Below are positions 50,986 through 57,728 of a stretch of DNA of 64,000 nt, one piece after another. The translations under genes were made by a program, and so were the position numbers. Within the stretch, counting starts at the first letter, position 1. Each line of letters begins with the position of its first letter. Below the pieces are notes generated by a model. The model saw only the letters and a list, made by a program, of their open reading frames with translations, had not been told where the DNA came from and ran no database searches. This DNA comes from Terriglobia bacterium (GTDB taxonomy: Bacteria > Acidobacteriota > Terriglobia > Bryobacterales > Bryobacteraceae), in NCBI GenBank assembly GCA_020073305.1, contig JAIQFK010000014.1, forward strand, positions 109,726-173,725, given 5' to 3'.

Positions 50986-51414
50986 ATGAGCGTCTGGCCG
51001 CATGCTTCTTCACCGCATCCCCCTGCCCTGGTGGGCAGTGAGGGAGAGCTGGTTTCTGTATCCGTTGCCGTTGAGCCGCGTGAACTGGAGGATCTCCTCG
51101 AGGCGCTGGCGGCACTCGACTTCCCCATCAACCCGGAGATCTATCACGACGCGGCGATCGTGTACGTCGCCAGCGACGGCGCACAGCGTCTGGAGCCGTT
51201 CACCCTGGTTGAGTTTCCGGCCTACGCGGAGCGGTTGCCGAAGATCCGCGTGGTTCTTGAAACCTGCGGGTTCGCGGGCAACGCAGTTTCGGTGTCTGCC
51301 ATGCTCGATGGAATTCACGCGGGCGACATGGTGGAACCCGCCCCGCCCGGCGCAAACTATGCCCACCGAATCCTCCGGAAACATGCGACTGCGGCGGCCG
51401 CGGGCAAGCACTGA
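50986..51414 (+). CDS. Hypothetical protein controlled by the structured leader
   Basis: 142 residues: MSVWPHASSPHPPALVGSEG, then ELVSVSVAVEPRELEDLLEA, LAALDFPINPEIYHDAAIVY, FTLVEFPAYAERLPKIRVVL, and an Ala-rich end. It has GGAGGA six bases before the ATG. The middle (VSVAVEPRELEDLLEALAALDFPINPEI) looks like an ACT/ferredoxin-like alpha-beta unit, but I do not recognise the family. No signal peptide or membrane helix, hence cytoplasmic. It lies directly after the terminator-bearing leader, so its expression is presumably conditional. Confidence 0.65.
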   Translation: MSVWPHASSPHPPALVGSEGELVSVSVAVEPRELEDLLEALAALDFPINPEIYHDAAIVYVASDGAQRLEPFTLVEFPAYAERLPKIRVVLETCGFAGNAVSVSAMLDGIHAGDMVEPAPPGANYAHRILRKHATAAAAGKH

Positions 51415-51442
51415 TCCGCCTTACTTGTATTACAGTGATCAC

Positions 51443-51673
51443 GTGCCGGTATCTTTATCAGTGCGATTGCCCGAGAAGGTCGCCAAAGATCTGGATCAAG
51501 TAGCCAGCGCCACCGATCGCCCCAGAAGCTACCTCGTGCTGAAGGCGCTGGAGAGTTATCTCTCAGAGTACGCCGACTACCAGATTGCTTTGGACCGGCT
51601 GCGGGATAAAGATGATCCGATTATCTCGAGCCGCGAGCTTCGACGACGGCTTGCCACAAAGCAGCGCCTGTAG
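51443..51673 (+). CDS. Ribbon-helix-helix (CopG-type) antitoxin
   Basis: 76 residues from GTG at 51443: VPVSLSVRLPEKVAKDLDQV, ASATDRPRSYLVLKALESYL, SEYADYQIALDRLRDKDDPI, ISSRELRRRLATKQRL. The N-terminal beta strand plus two helices (SLSVRLPEKVAKDLDQVASATDRPRS) is the RHH operator-binding domain and the C-terminal helix is the toxin-binding tail. The partner toxin that follows is broken, so the antitoxin is now an orphan; it may still repress its own promoter or counter related toxins elsewhere. Start by analogy to the family; no strong ribosome site. Confidence 0.82.
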   Translation: MPVSLSVRLPEKVAKDLDQVASATDRPRSYLVLKALESYLSEYADYQIALDRLRDKDDPIISSRELRRRLATKQRL

Positions 51674-51838
51674 GCTACTTGGCAGCGAAAAATCAGCTAC
51701 AAATCCTCCGTTGCGAAGGATCTCAAAAAGCTGTCGCCCGCCGCCGGACTACGCATAGTGCGTGCTATCGAGAGGGGCCTCAGTTCCGGCCAGCATCAGG
51801 GTAGTGCTCTTTCCGGTGAATTCGCAGGGCTTTATTAG
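51674..51838 (+). pseudogene. 5' part of a ParE/RelE toxin, split by the IS element
   Basis: The frame right after the antitoxin TAG reads ATWQRKISYKSSVAKDLKKL, SPAAGLRIVRAIERGLSSGQ, HQGSALSGEFAGLY then TAG. This is the start of a RelE/ParE-superfamily toxin (WxxxYKSSVAKDLKKL…GEFAGLYRLR). There is no ATG, GTG or TTG in this frame, so the start codon has been lost. The 8-bp target duplication TTTATTAG (51831-51838) ends the fragment. The remainder continues at 54195. Confidence 0.82.
51831..51838. repeat. Target-site duplication, left copy
   Basis: TTTATTAG, immediately left of the IS1595-type element and identical to 54195-54202. Eight bases is the length typical of IS1595-family insertion. 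Confidence 0.88.
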
Positions 51839-51863
51839 GGCAATTATTTACTAGACACACAAG
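51839..51863 (+). repeat. Left inverted repeat of the IS1595-type element
   Basis: Begins GGCAATTATTTACTAGACAC and ends ACAAG. Matches the reverse complement of 54170-54194 at 23 of 25 positions; differences are T/C at position 6 and A/T at position 15. Confidence 0.9.
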
Positions 51864-52055
51864 ATCCTGCTATACTCCGTCTGGCTAGACAGAGCATTCT
51901 GAACTGAAAGTGATCGGAAGGGAACGCTGGCAAGCTTGGCGGCGCGCTGCGTTCAACGATTCCGCTAGCCGTCAGTGTATCATGGCGGCGGAAAGGCGTT
52001 TGTGCCCTGCGAAACCGAAAGTTTCCCACTGTCAGTGTCTAGCGTATGGTGGGCT

Positions 52056-52817
52056 ATGCAGCATTCGGACGATGAATCTCGTGAAGCGGCCGTTGTCAGT
52101 TGGTACTTAGATGAGAGCGGCACAGACGATCCTTCCCCCACGGCGGTTGTGGGCGGTCTTCTCGTAAACAAATATCATTTTGGCTCGTTCCAGGGGGCGT
52201 GGAATCCAATTCTGAAGAAACACGGCATCGAGCCACCTCTTCACATGAAGGATTTTCGGCGGCCTAACGGACGGCTAGCTGATGTGTCTAACCATCAACG
52301 GAAGGCCTTGTTCGAGGAGATCGTGCCGTTGATCAACACCCATAAGGTTTACAGTATGGCGGCAACGCTCACGACGGCCAAATACGATCAATACTTCTCC
52401 AAGACTTTCAAAAAGGAATCCATGGGTGTTTACGGCTCGTGTTTCATCTTGTTCACACTCATGAACCATTTACTCGCCCAACAAAACAAACGCGATGACA
52501 GAATCCCGTTTCTCATGGACACCGGAAATCCCTACAAACACCACGTTGTTGAGGCCCATGAAGCGATGGTGGAGCTTCAAAAGGCAGAGTTTTTCAACTT
52601 GGGTTCCCTCACTTTTGACGATGATGAACAAATACAGGCACTGCAAGCTGCGGATGTAGTTGCGTGGGCTTCCAGACAATCAACTATTGGGCCTTTCACC
52701 AATGGATACGAGCCACTGAGTGGCCTCTTCGATGAAGCCCACGTTCAGGAACCGTACCCAGAAAAAGCGCTGGAAGAATTAGCAGCCAAACTTCAAGCGA
52801 TGGGCGCTAAACTGTAG
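52056..52817 (+). CDS. DUF3800 protein, IS cargo
   Basis: 253 residues. The N-terminus has the DUF3800 hallmark WYLDESGTDD (acidic residues after a beta strand), then HFGSFQGAWNPILKKHGIEP, LHMKDFRRPNGRLAD, and the C-terminal IQALQAADVVAWASRQ, with an Asp that completes an RNase H-like acidic set. The fold is thought to be nuclease-like; DUF3800 genes are frequent in mobile and defence-type regions, but a function is not established. Start ATG 52056 is chosen since MQHSDDESREAAVVSWYLDE leads into the domain and a GGTGGG lies just before. The small ORF at 52820 begins two bases after the stop. Confidence 0.82.
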   Translation: MQHSDDESREAAVVSWYLDESGTDDPSPTAVVGGLLVNKYHFGSFQGAWNPILKKHGIEPPLHMKDFRRPNGRLADVSNHQRKALFEEIVPLINTHKVYSMAATLTTAKYDQYFSKTFKKESMGVYGSCFILFTLMNHLLAQQNKRDDRIPFLMDTGNPYKHHVVEAHEAMVELQKAEFFNLGSLTFDDDEQIQALQAADVVAWASRQSTIGPFTNGYEPLSGLFDEAHVQEPYPEKALEELAAKLQAMGAKL

Positions 52818-52819
52818 TC

Positions 52820-52954
52820 ATGAAGCCGAAGATCATGCAAGAGGGCCCAGCCGCTCTCGAAACTTTCAAGCGTGCGATGCAGGCGGTTTTCCAGGTCCCG
52901 AAGTCGGCAGTGCTAAGGCCGAAGCCGCGCAGGAATTCCCGCAAAGCAACTTAA
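52820..52954 (+). CDS. 44-aa basic protein downstream of DUF3800
   Basis: MKPKIMQEGPAALETFKRAM, QAVFQVPKSAVLRPKPRRNS, RKAT. It starts two bases after the DUF3800 stop, so it should be translated from the same message. The segment LETFKRAMQAVFQVPKSAV resembles the short helix-plus-VPK pattern I associate with small proteins next to DUF3800 genes, then a basic tail. Too short to be caught by usual length cut-offs. A partner or antidote role is only a guess. Confidence 0.6.
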   Translation: MKPKIMQEGPAALETFKRAMQAVFQVPKSAVLRPKPRRNSRKAT

Positions 52955-53145
52955 AGTTCCGTTTTCAGGGGCACGGCCTTCGCTAGTGCGATGAGCAATT
53001 TGTCGTCCGTGAGGTCTTTAATTTTTTTCGCACTGACCGAGCCATCATCGTATACAACATACGAATCCGTGGATGCTTTGAAGACTACTCTTCCATCCTT
53101 GTCGGTGATAGTGGCTTCGCCGTCGTCCCGTTTAACCGTGTACAT
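52951..53145 (-). CDS. Small 64-aa hypothetical protein in the IS element
   Basis: MYTVKRDDGEATITDKDGRV, VFKASTDSYVVYDDGSVSAK, KIKDLTDDKLLIALAKAVPL, KTEL. Charged, soluble, with beta-rich start and a terminal helix. Unrecognised. It lies on the transposase strand 45 bases after it and converges with the 44-aa ORF, overlapping its stop by four bases. Its normal composition and location suggest it is a real cargo gene. Confidence 0.5.
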   Translation of the reverse strand: MYTVKRDDGEATITDKDGRVVFKASTDSYVVYDDGSVSAKKIKDLTDDKLLIALAKAVPLKTEL

Positions 53146-53189
53146 TCGATCACTTCCGTTTTCCGCGTCTCTGGCGCTTCCGTTCCTTC

Positions 53190-54146
53190 TCAGTTAATAC
53201 ACGTCGCAGAGTCCATCTGTTTTCCAGTGGCCTCGTTCCAGGTGAGCCGTTTACCGCTCACGTTCACCATCGCTTCCTTGAACCGCTCCAAGTCAGTCGC
53301 CTTCCGGTGGTTGTAGCGGTAGGCTTGTTCGTCAAGGTAACGGAACAGGTGAAATGGTTCGACGCTTACGTAGGTGCCGTTGATCCCGCGCTTGAGCAGG
53401 CTCCAGAAGTTCTCAAGCCCGTTGGTGTGGATCTTTCCATCCACGTACGCGACGGCATGATCGATCACCTGATGGGCGTAATCACCGGCCAAGCCTTCAT
53501 ACGAGAGAAGCGCATCGGTGTAGAGCGCCGAACCGGCTTCAACGTGCTTTTTCACCTCGGCCTGAAGCGCTTTCTTTTTGCGATTCGGAATGACGGCAGT
53601 ACGAACTTTACCGCCGCGTTCCAGGATTCCCATCACAGCGGTTTTGTCTTTGCCGCCGGTTCCAGTGATGCGCCGTGCCCGCTTGCTCACGTGCATGTTG
53701 CGCGCCTTGCCGCCGATGAAGGTTTCATCCGCTTCGACATGGCCCGAGAGCTTCTCGAATGAACCGCTGTGCAGTGCGCGGCGAAGGCGATGATCCATAT
53801 ACCATGCAGACTTTTGAGTGATGCCGAGATCGCGGGCGATTTCGCAACTACTGATTCCGTTTTTGCAATTCACGATGAGCCACATGCCCATCATCCACTT
53901 GTCCATCCCAAGGGGGCTGTCCTCAAAGATACTGCCCACCTTGACGGTGAATTGTTTTTTGCAACTCTTGCAGAACCACAGGTGCCGGGTCGAAATGAGA
54001 GAATGTTCCTTTGATCCGCAACGCGGGCAAGTAACGCCGTTAGGCCAGCGGAGGGCAGCAGCGAACGTATGAGCGCGATCCGGGTCCGAGAAGTATACAA
54101 TGGCTTCTTGCAGGGTCTCTGGAAGCTGGCCAAGTTCGCTGTTCAT
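53190..54146 (-). CDS. IS1595-family transposase (ISXO2-like)
   Basis: 318 residues. N-terminal zinc ribbon VTCPRCGSKEHSLIS…WFCKSCKKQFTVKVGS, a helix-turn-helix (ISSCEIARDLGITQKSAW), then the DDE/DDN catalytic domain: HVEADETFIGGKARN (first Asp), ALYTDALLSYEGLAG (second Asp), and HTNGLENFWSLLKRGINGTY (Asn/Glu), ending FRYLDEQAYRYNHRK. This is the domain order of ISXO2-like transposases. The start is the ATG at 54146, 24 bases inside the right inverted repeat. The frame appears intact, so the element may still be active. Confidence 0.95.
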   Translation of the reverse strand: MNSELGQLPETLQEAIVYFSDPDRAHTFAAALRWPNGVTCPRCGSKEHSLISTRHLWFCKSCKKQFTVKVGSIFEDSPLGMDKWMMGMWLIVNCKNGISSCEIARDLGITQKSAWYMDHRLRRALHSGSFEKLSGHVEADETFIGGKARNMHVSKRARRITGTGGKDKTAVMGILERGGKVRTAVIPNRKKKALQAEVKKHVEAGSALYTDALLSYEGLAGDYAHQVIDHAVAYVDGKIHTNGLENFWSLLKRGINGTYVSVEPFHLFRYLDEQAYRYNHRKATDLERFKEAMVNVSGKRLTWNEATGKQMDSATCIN

Positions 54147-54169
54147 GATTGAAGTATGCGCTCATTTGC

Positions 54170-54194
54170 CTTGTGTGTCAAGTAAATAGTTGCC
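54170..54194 (-). repeat. Right inverted repeat of the IS1595-type element
   Basis: On the minus strand begins GGCAACTATTTACTTGACAC and ends ACAAG. Lies just outside the transposase start. Confidence 0.9.
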
Positions 54195-54202
54195 TTTATT
54201 AG
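54195..54202. repeat. Target-site duplication, right copy
   Basis: TTTATTAG, identical to 51831-51838, with unrelated DNA on either side. Confidence 0.88.
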
Positions 54203-54317
54203 GATTCGGGCCGGGGAATATCGAGTGATTTACTCACGCGTGGCTGAAGGTTCTCTAATCCTACGGATCGGGCATCGGCGCGACGTCTATCGCAGGGGCC
54301 GGCCCGGCTCGGCTTGA
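54195..54317 (+). pseudogene. 3' part of the ParE/RelE toxin
   Basis: From 54201 one frame reads RIRAGEYRVIYSRVAEGSLI, LRIGHRRDVYRRGRPGSA, then TGA. This is exactly the toxin end expected after EFAGLY (family form LYRLRVGDYRVIY…VxxIGHRRDVY). Joining the two parts by removing the element and one duplication leaves CTT TAT T AGG ATT, an extra T, so the gene also carries a +1 frameshift at the junction. With the missing start codon that makes three separate lesions. Confidence 0.82.
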
Positions 54318-54385
54318 GCCCCCAACAAAAAGCCCACCTTCGTTTCCCGCCTCCCGGCGCTATACTAGTACGTTCAGAGGTCTGC

Positions 54386-54823
54386 ATGAAAAAATACGGG
54401 AAGTTTGCCGCGCTCGTCGTGGTCATCGTGGGCACGCTGATCTGGCTTGCGACAGCCGGAATCAAAGACAACCAGACGTATTACAAGACCATCGCCGAGC
54501 TGGGCCAGATGGGCGACCAGGCTTACTCCAAACGGCTGCGCGTGGGCGGCGACGTCGGCGCGGGCTCGATCGTTCGTAAAGGTAACGTCATCGAGTTCGT
54601 GATGGTGCAGGAGAAGCTGAACCTGAGGGTAGCCTACGACGGCGCCGATCCCCTGCCCGACACGTTCCGCGATGGCGCCCAAGCGCTGGCGGACGGCAAA
54701 ATGGGCCGGGATGGCGTTTTTCATGCAAGCAAGATCCAAGCCAAATGCGCCTCGAAATATGAAGCCAAGCCGGGCGGCAAGCCCGCTGCAGCTCCCACCT
54801 ACCCCAGCAAGGCCAGCCTCTAA
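54386..54823 (+). CDS. ccmE: CcmE-type periplasmic haem chaperone with CxxxY site
   Basis: 145 residues. N-terminal anchor KFAALVVVIVGTLIWLATAG, then the OB-fold: RLRVGGDVGAGSIVRKGNVI, FVMVQEKLNLRVAYDGADPL, DTFRDGAQALADGKMGRDGV and FHASKIQAKCASKYEAK. In most CcmE the haem is held covalently by the His of HxxxY; here the same position is Cys (CASKY), a variant known in some bacteria and archaea. The first gene of the ccm operon; a -10 TATACT lies at 54361 and AGAGG before the ATG. Start at 54386, not 54314, because it opens the anchor helix. Confidence 0.9.
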   Translation: MKKYGKFAALVVVIVGTLIWLATAGIKDNQTYYKTIAELGQMGDQAYSKRLRVGGDVGAGSIVRKGNVIEFVMVQEKLNLRVAYDGADPLPDTFRDGAQALADGKMGRDGVFHASKIQAKCASKYEAKPGGKPAAAPTYPSKASL

Positions 54824-54832
54824 AGAGCGCGT

Positions 54833-56845
54833 ATGGAGAACATCGGAGCCCTTGCGGTCCTTCTGGCATTCTGCGTCGCCATCTACTCTGTAATCGGCAG
54901 CATCACGGGCAAGCTGAGGCGGAATCCTTTTCTGATTGTCAGCGCCGAACGCGCGGTTTACGGCGTCTGGTTCCTCATCACACTGTCCGCCGCCGTTCTG
55001 GTTTCCGCGTTGCTGACGGGCGACTTCCGGTTTGTTTACGTGGCCGAGGTGAGCAACCGGGCCATGCCCACGATCTACAAATTCACGGCGTGGTGGGGAG
55101 GCCAGGGGGGGTCGCTCCTGTTGTGGAGCTGGCTGCTATCCACGTACGCCGCGGTCGTGGTCTTCACCAACCGGCGCAAGCACCGGGATTTCATGCCGTA
55201 TGTCGTGGCGGTGCTTTCCACGGTGCAGACGTTCTTCCTGATTCTGAATACTTTCGTGGTCAGCCCGTTCGAGATGCTGGCTGTGGATAAAGCCATCACC
55301 GCGGTGCCCGATGGCAACGGTCTGAATCCCCTGCTGCAATACCCCGCCATGGCCATTCACCCGCCGATGCTGTATCTGGGCTATGTCGGGTTTGCTGTGC
55401 CGTTCGCTTTCGCGGTGGGATCGCTGATCACCCGGCAGCCGGGTGACGACTGGATCCACACCACCCGGCGCTGGACCATGGTTACGTGGCTGTTCCAGAG
55501 CTGCGGCATCGTGCTGGGCGCGGCCTGGGCTTACCACGTGCTGGGATGGGGCGGCTACTGGAATTGGGATGCGGTAGAGAATGCTTCGCTGCTGCCGTGG
55601 TTAGGCGGGACGGCTTTTCTGCACTCCGTCATGATGCAAGAGAAGAAGGGCATGATGAAGGTTTGGAACATGGTGCTGGTCTCGGCCACGTTCTTCCTTT
55701 GCATCTTCGGCACTTTTCTCACCCGCTCAGGCGTGGTCAGCTCGGTGCATGCGTTCGCGCGCTCGCAGATCGGAACGTATTTCGTCACGTTTCTTGCCAT
55801 CGGCATCGCGGGAACGATTTACCTGATTCTCGATCGCCTTAGTTACCTTAAGAGCGAAGCGCAGCTCGAGTCGGTGATTTCCCGCGAGTCGAGTTTCATG
55901 TTCAATAATCTGGTCCTGCTGGCGAGCTGCTTCGCGGTCCTTTGGGGCACGCTGTTTCCCGTGATTTCGGAAGCAGTATCCAAAGAGAAGATCAGCCTGG
56001 ACGCCGCCTGGTTCAATCAGCTCATGATTCCGATCGGGCTGTTCCTGCTGGTCCTGACGGGTGTAGGCCCGCTGTTCGCATGGCGTCGCACTTCCGCCGA
56101 GAGCCTGCGCCGCAATTTCACCGTGCCGGGAATCTCCTCTCTCGTGCTGGTGGGGGCGCTCGCCGCGGCGGGCGTGCGGAATTTCTACGCGTTGATCTCG
56201 TTCGGATTCTGCCTGTTCGTGGCGATTACGATCGTGATGGAGTTCTTCCGGGGCGCCAGGCAGATTGCCGCCAAGAATCAGATGAATCTTGCGCACGCCG
56301 TGGTGGAACTGACCCATCGCAACACACGCCGCTACGGAGGGTACCTGGTCCACATGGGCATTGTGTTCATGTTCATCGGCTTCACCGGCGCCGCGTTCAA
56401 CAAGAGCCGGGTGGATGAGATGAAGCCCGGTGATTCGGTAACGCTGGGATCGTACCGGCTCACCCTCAAGGACACCCATGAGGGTGAAAACGACAATTAC
56501 ATGTGGCAGAAGGCTGCGATCGAAGTATCGAAGAACGGCGAGTTTTTGAAGGTCATGGAGCCCGAGAGCCGCCTGTACAAAATCAGCAGCGGCCGCCAGC
56601 CCACGCACGAAGTGGCGGTGCGCACGCGTTTAAATGAAGATCTGTACTTGAATTTCGCCGGAGTGAACGGCGACCGCGCCGTGATCCAGTCGTACGTGTT
56701 TCCGCTGGTTACGTGGATCTGGATCGGCGCGCTGACTTTGATTTTCGGCACGTTGGTGGCGCTGGTGCCCAGCAAGGTCAAACGGGAGTACGCACGCACC
56801 CAGGTGGTCGGCTTTACGAGGAAGCATGTCCCGGTGGAAAAGTAG
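54833..56845 (+). CDS. ccmF: Cytochrome c haem lyase subunit CcmF
   Basis: 670 residues, near the usual 650. About 15 membrane helices; the WWD haem-handling domain is WGGYWNWDAVENASLLPWLG with flanking His residues (AIHPPMLYLGYVGF, GGTAFLHSVMMQEKKG). A periplasmic C-terminal domain carries NKSRVDEMKPGDSVTLGSYR and PLVTWIWIGALTLIFGTLVA as final helix. CcmF with CcmH attaches haem to apocytochrome CxxCH. Begins nine bases after ccmE and overlaps ccmH by 20 bases. Confidence 0.95.
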   Translation: MENIGALAVLLAFCVAIYSVIGSITGKLRRNPFLIVSAERAVYGVWFLITLSAAVLVSALLTGDFRFVYVAEVSNRAMPTIYKFTAWWGGQGGSLLLWSWLLSTYAAVVVFTNRRKHRDFMPYVVAVLSTVQTFFLILNTFVVSPFEMLAVDKAITAVPDGNGLNPLLQYPAMAIHPPMLYLGYVGFAVPFAFAVGSLITRQPGDDWIHTTRRWTMVTWLFQSCGIVLGAAWAYHVLGWGGYWNWDAVENASLLPWLGGTAFLHSVMMQEKKGMMKVWNMVLVSATFFLCIFGTFLTRSGVVSSVHAFARSQIGTYFVTFLAIGIAGTIYLILDRLSYLKSEAQLESVISRESSFMFNNLVLLASCFAVLWGTLFPVISEAVSKEKISLDAAWFNQLMIPIGLFLLVLTGVGPLFAWRRTSAESLRRNFTVPGISSLVLVGALAAAGVRNFYALISFGFCLFVAITIVMEFFRGARQIAAKNQMNLAHAVVELTHRNTRRYGGYLVHMGIVFMFIGFTGAAFNKSRVDEMKPGDSVTLGSYRLTLKDTHEGENDNYMWQKAAIEVSKNGEFLKVMEPESRLYKISSGRQPTHEVAVRTRLNEDLYLNFAGVNGDRAVIQSYVFPLVTWIWIGALTLIFGTLVALVPSKVKREYARTQVVGFTRKHVPVEK

Positions 56846-57293
56846 TTTTCTACTGCTGATCGTAACCGGGCTGTCGATCGCGCAGACCGAGTCGCAACTG
56901 GTCAGCGATGATGTCCGGCGCGTGGCCCGGCACATTTCATGCCAGTGCGGAAGCTGCTCCGAGGACGCCAACTGCATGATGTCCGCTGGACAGTGCGGCT
57001 TCTGCAAACCGGCGCGGGCCAAGATCTGGAAGATGCAGCAGGCCGGCCTGTCCGATCAAGCCGTCGCCGATGCGTTTGTTCAGGAGTACGGCGCCAAGAT
57101 CTACCGCGCGGATCCGAATGCCTACGGCTGGGTGGTGCCCTACAGCGCGCTCGCGCTGGGGACGCTCGTGGTAGTCTGGTTCGTCCGGCGCTACCATCGT
57201 CCCGCGCAGGCCGCGGAAGCGCCCGCGCAAACCGATGAAACCCTCGGCCGCTATCGCGATCAAATCGAGCAGGACCTGGCTCACCTGGACTGA
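56826..57293 (+). CDS. ccmH: CcmH-type thiol-disulfide reductant of cytochrome c maturation
   Basis: 155 residues with signal peptide (SSFLLLIVTGLSIAQT). The domain reads VARHISCQCGSCSEDANCMM, then CGFCKPARAKIWKMQQAGLS, DQAVADAFVQEYGAKIYRAD, and a C-terminal helix VPYSALALGTLVVVWFVRRY. The usual CcmH motif is LRCxxCQ; here it is expanded to a cluster of seven Cys between residues 40 and 65, so a zinc- or multi-disulfide variant is possible. It keeps apocytochrome cysteines reduced for CcmF. Stop and next start abut. Confidence 0.85.
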   Translation: MSRWKSSFLLLIVTGLSIAQTESQLVSDDVRRVARHISCQCGSCSEDANCMMSAGQCGFCKPARAKIWKMQQAGLSDQAVADAFVQEYGAKIYRADPNAYGWVVPYSALALGTLVVVWFVRRYHRPAQAAEAPAQTDETLGRYRDQIEQDLAHLD

Positions 57294-57728
57294 ATGACGA
57301 TCGTTCTGGCTAGTCTGGTCGCCATCGGCGTGATCGCCTTCATCCTCAGCGTAAGGGCCAAAGACCTGCCGCAGCCCGAACCGGTTTCCCCTTTCCATCA
57401 TCTGGATGAACGCAAAGCAGCGATCTACGAGAACCTGCGCGATCTGCAGTTTGAATACCGCGTGGGCAAGCTGTCCGATCAGGACTATCAGCAAACCAAG
57501 CTCGACTTACAGCGCGAGCTGGCCGCGGTGATGGCCGAGATCGACCGCGTGAAAGCGGAGATTGCCGCCGGCAAGATCCCAGCGCCCGCGCCGGCCCCGG
57601 AGCTGGTCAAAACGGCGGCAGCAAGAGCGCCGGCGAAGTTCATTTGCCCGTCATGCAAAGCGGAGTTCGCCCAGCCTCTGAAATTCTGCGGTGAGTGTGG
57701 CAAACCGATGAAGGCGGCGCAAGCATGA
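57294..57728 (+). CDS. CcmI-like anchor with C-terminal zinc ribbon
   Basis: 144 residues. An N-terminal helix (TIVLASLVAIGVIAFILSVR), then ERKAAIYENLRDLQFEYRVG and KLSDQDYQQTKLDLQRELAA, a coiled coil with the LxDLxFxxxxGKLSxxDYxxxK pattern of CcmI/CycH N-terminal domains, a Pro/Ala linker, and a zinc ribbon FICPSCKAEFAQPLKFCGEC. CcmI presents apocytochrome to CcmFH through TPR repeats; here those are missing and a ribbon takes their place. Translationally coupled to neighbours on both sides (no gap after ccmH; ATGA with the next gene). Confidence 0.75.
   Translation: MTIVLASLVAIGVIAFILSVRAKDLPQPEPVSPFHHLDERKAAIYENLRDLQFEYRVGKLSDQDYQQTKLDLQRELAAVMAEIDRVKAEIAAGKIPAPAPAPELVKTAAARAPAKFICPSCKAEFAQPLKFCGECGKPMKAAQA

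Larger units (their letters stand above)
51839..54194. mobile_element. Complete IS1595-family element with cargo genes (2356 bp)
   Basis: Bounded by 25-bp inverted repeats (23 of 25 matching) and flanked by an 8-bp direct repeat, so both ends are intact. It holds a minus-strand IS1595-type transposase at the right end and, on the left, a DUF3800 gene with a small downstream ORF, plus a small minus-strand ORF. Family members are usually 0.7-1.1 kb when they carry only a transposase, so about 1.3 kb is cargo. Base composition is visibly lower in GC than the flanking genes. It split a toxin gene. Left 51864-52055 contains no recognised gene. Confidence 0.9.

Noticed and set aside
51673..51838. 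Read-through of the antitoxin TAG into the toxin as a fusion or recoding
   Set aside because: The shared frame is probably a result of the lost start; TAG recoding has no support here.
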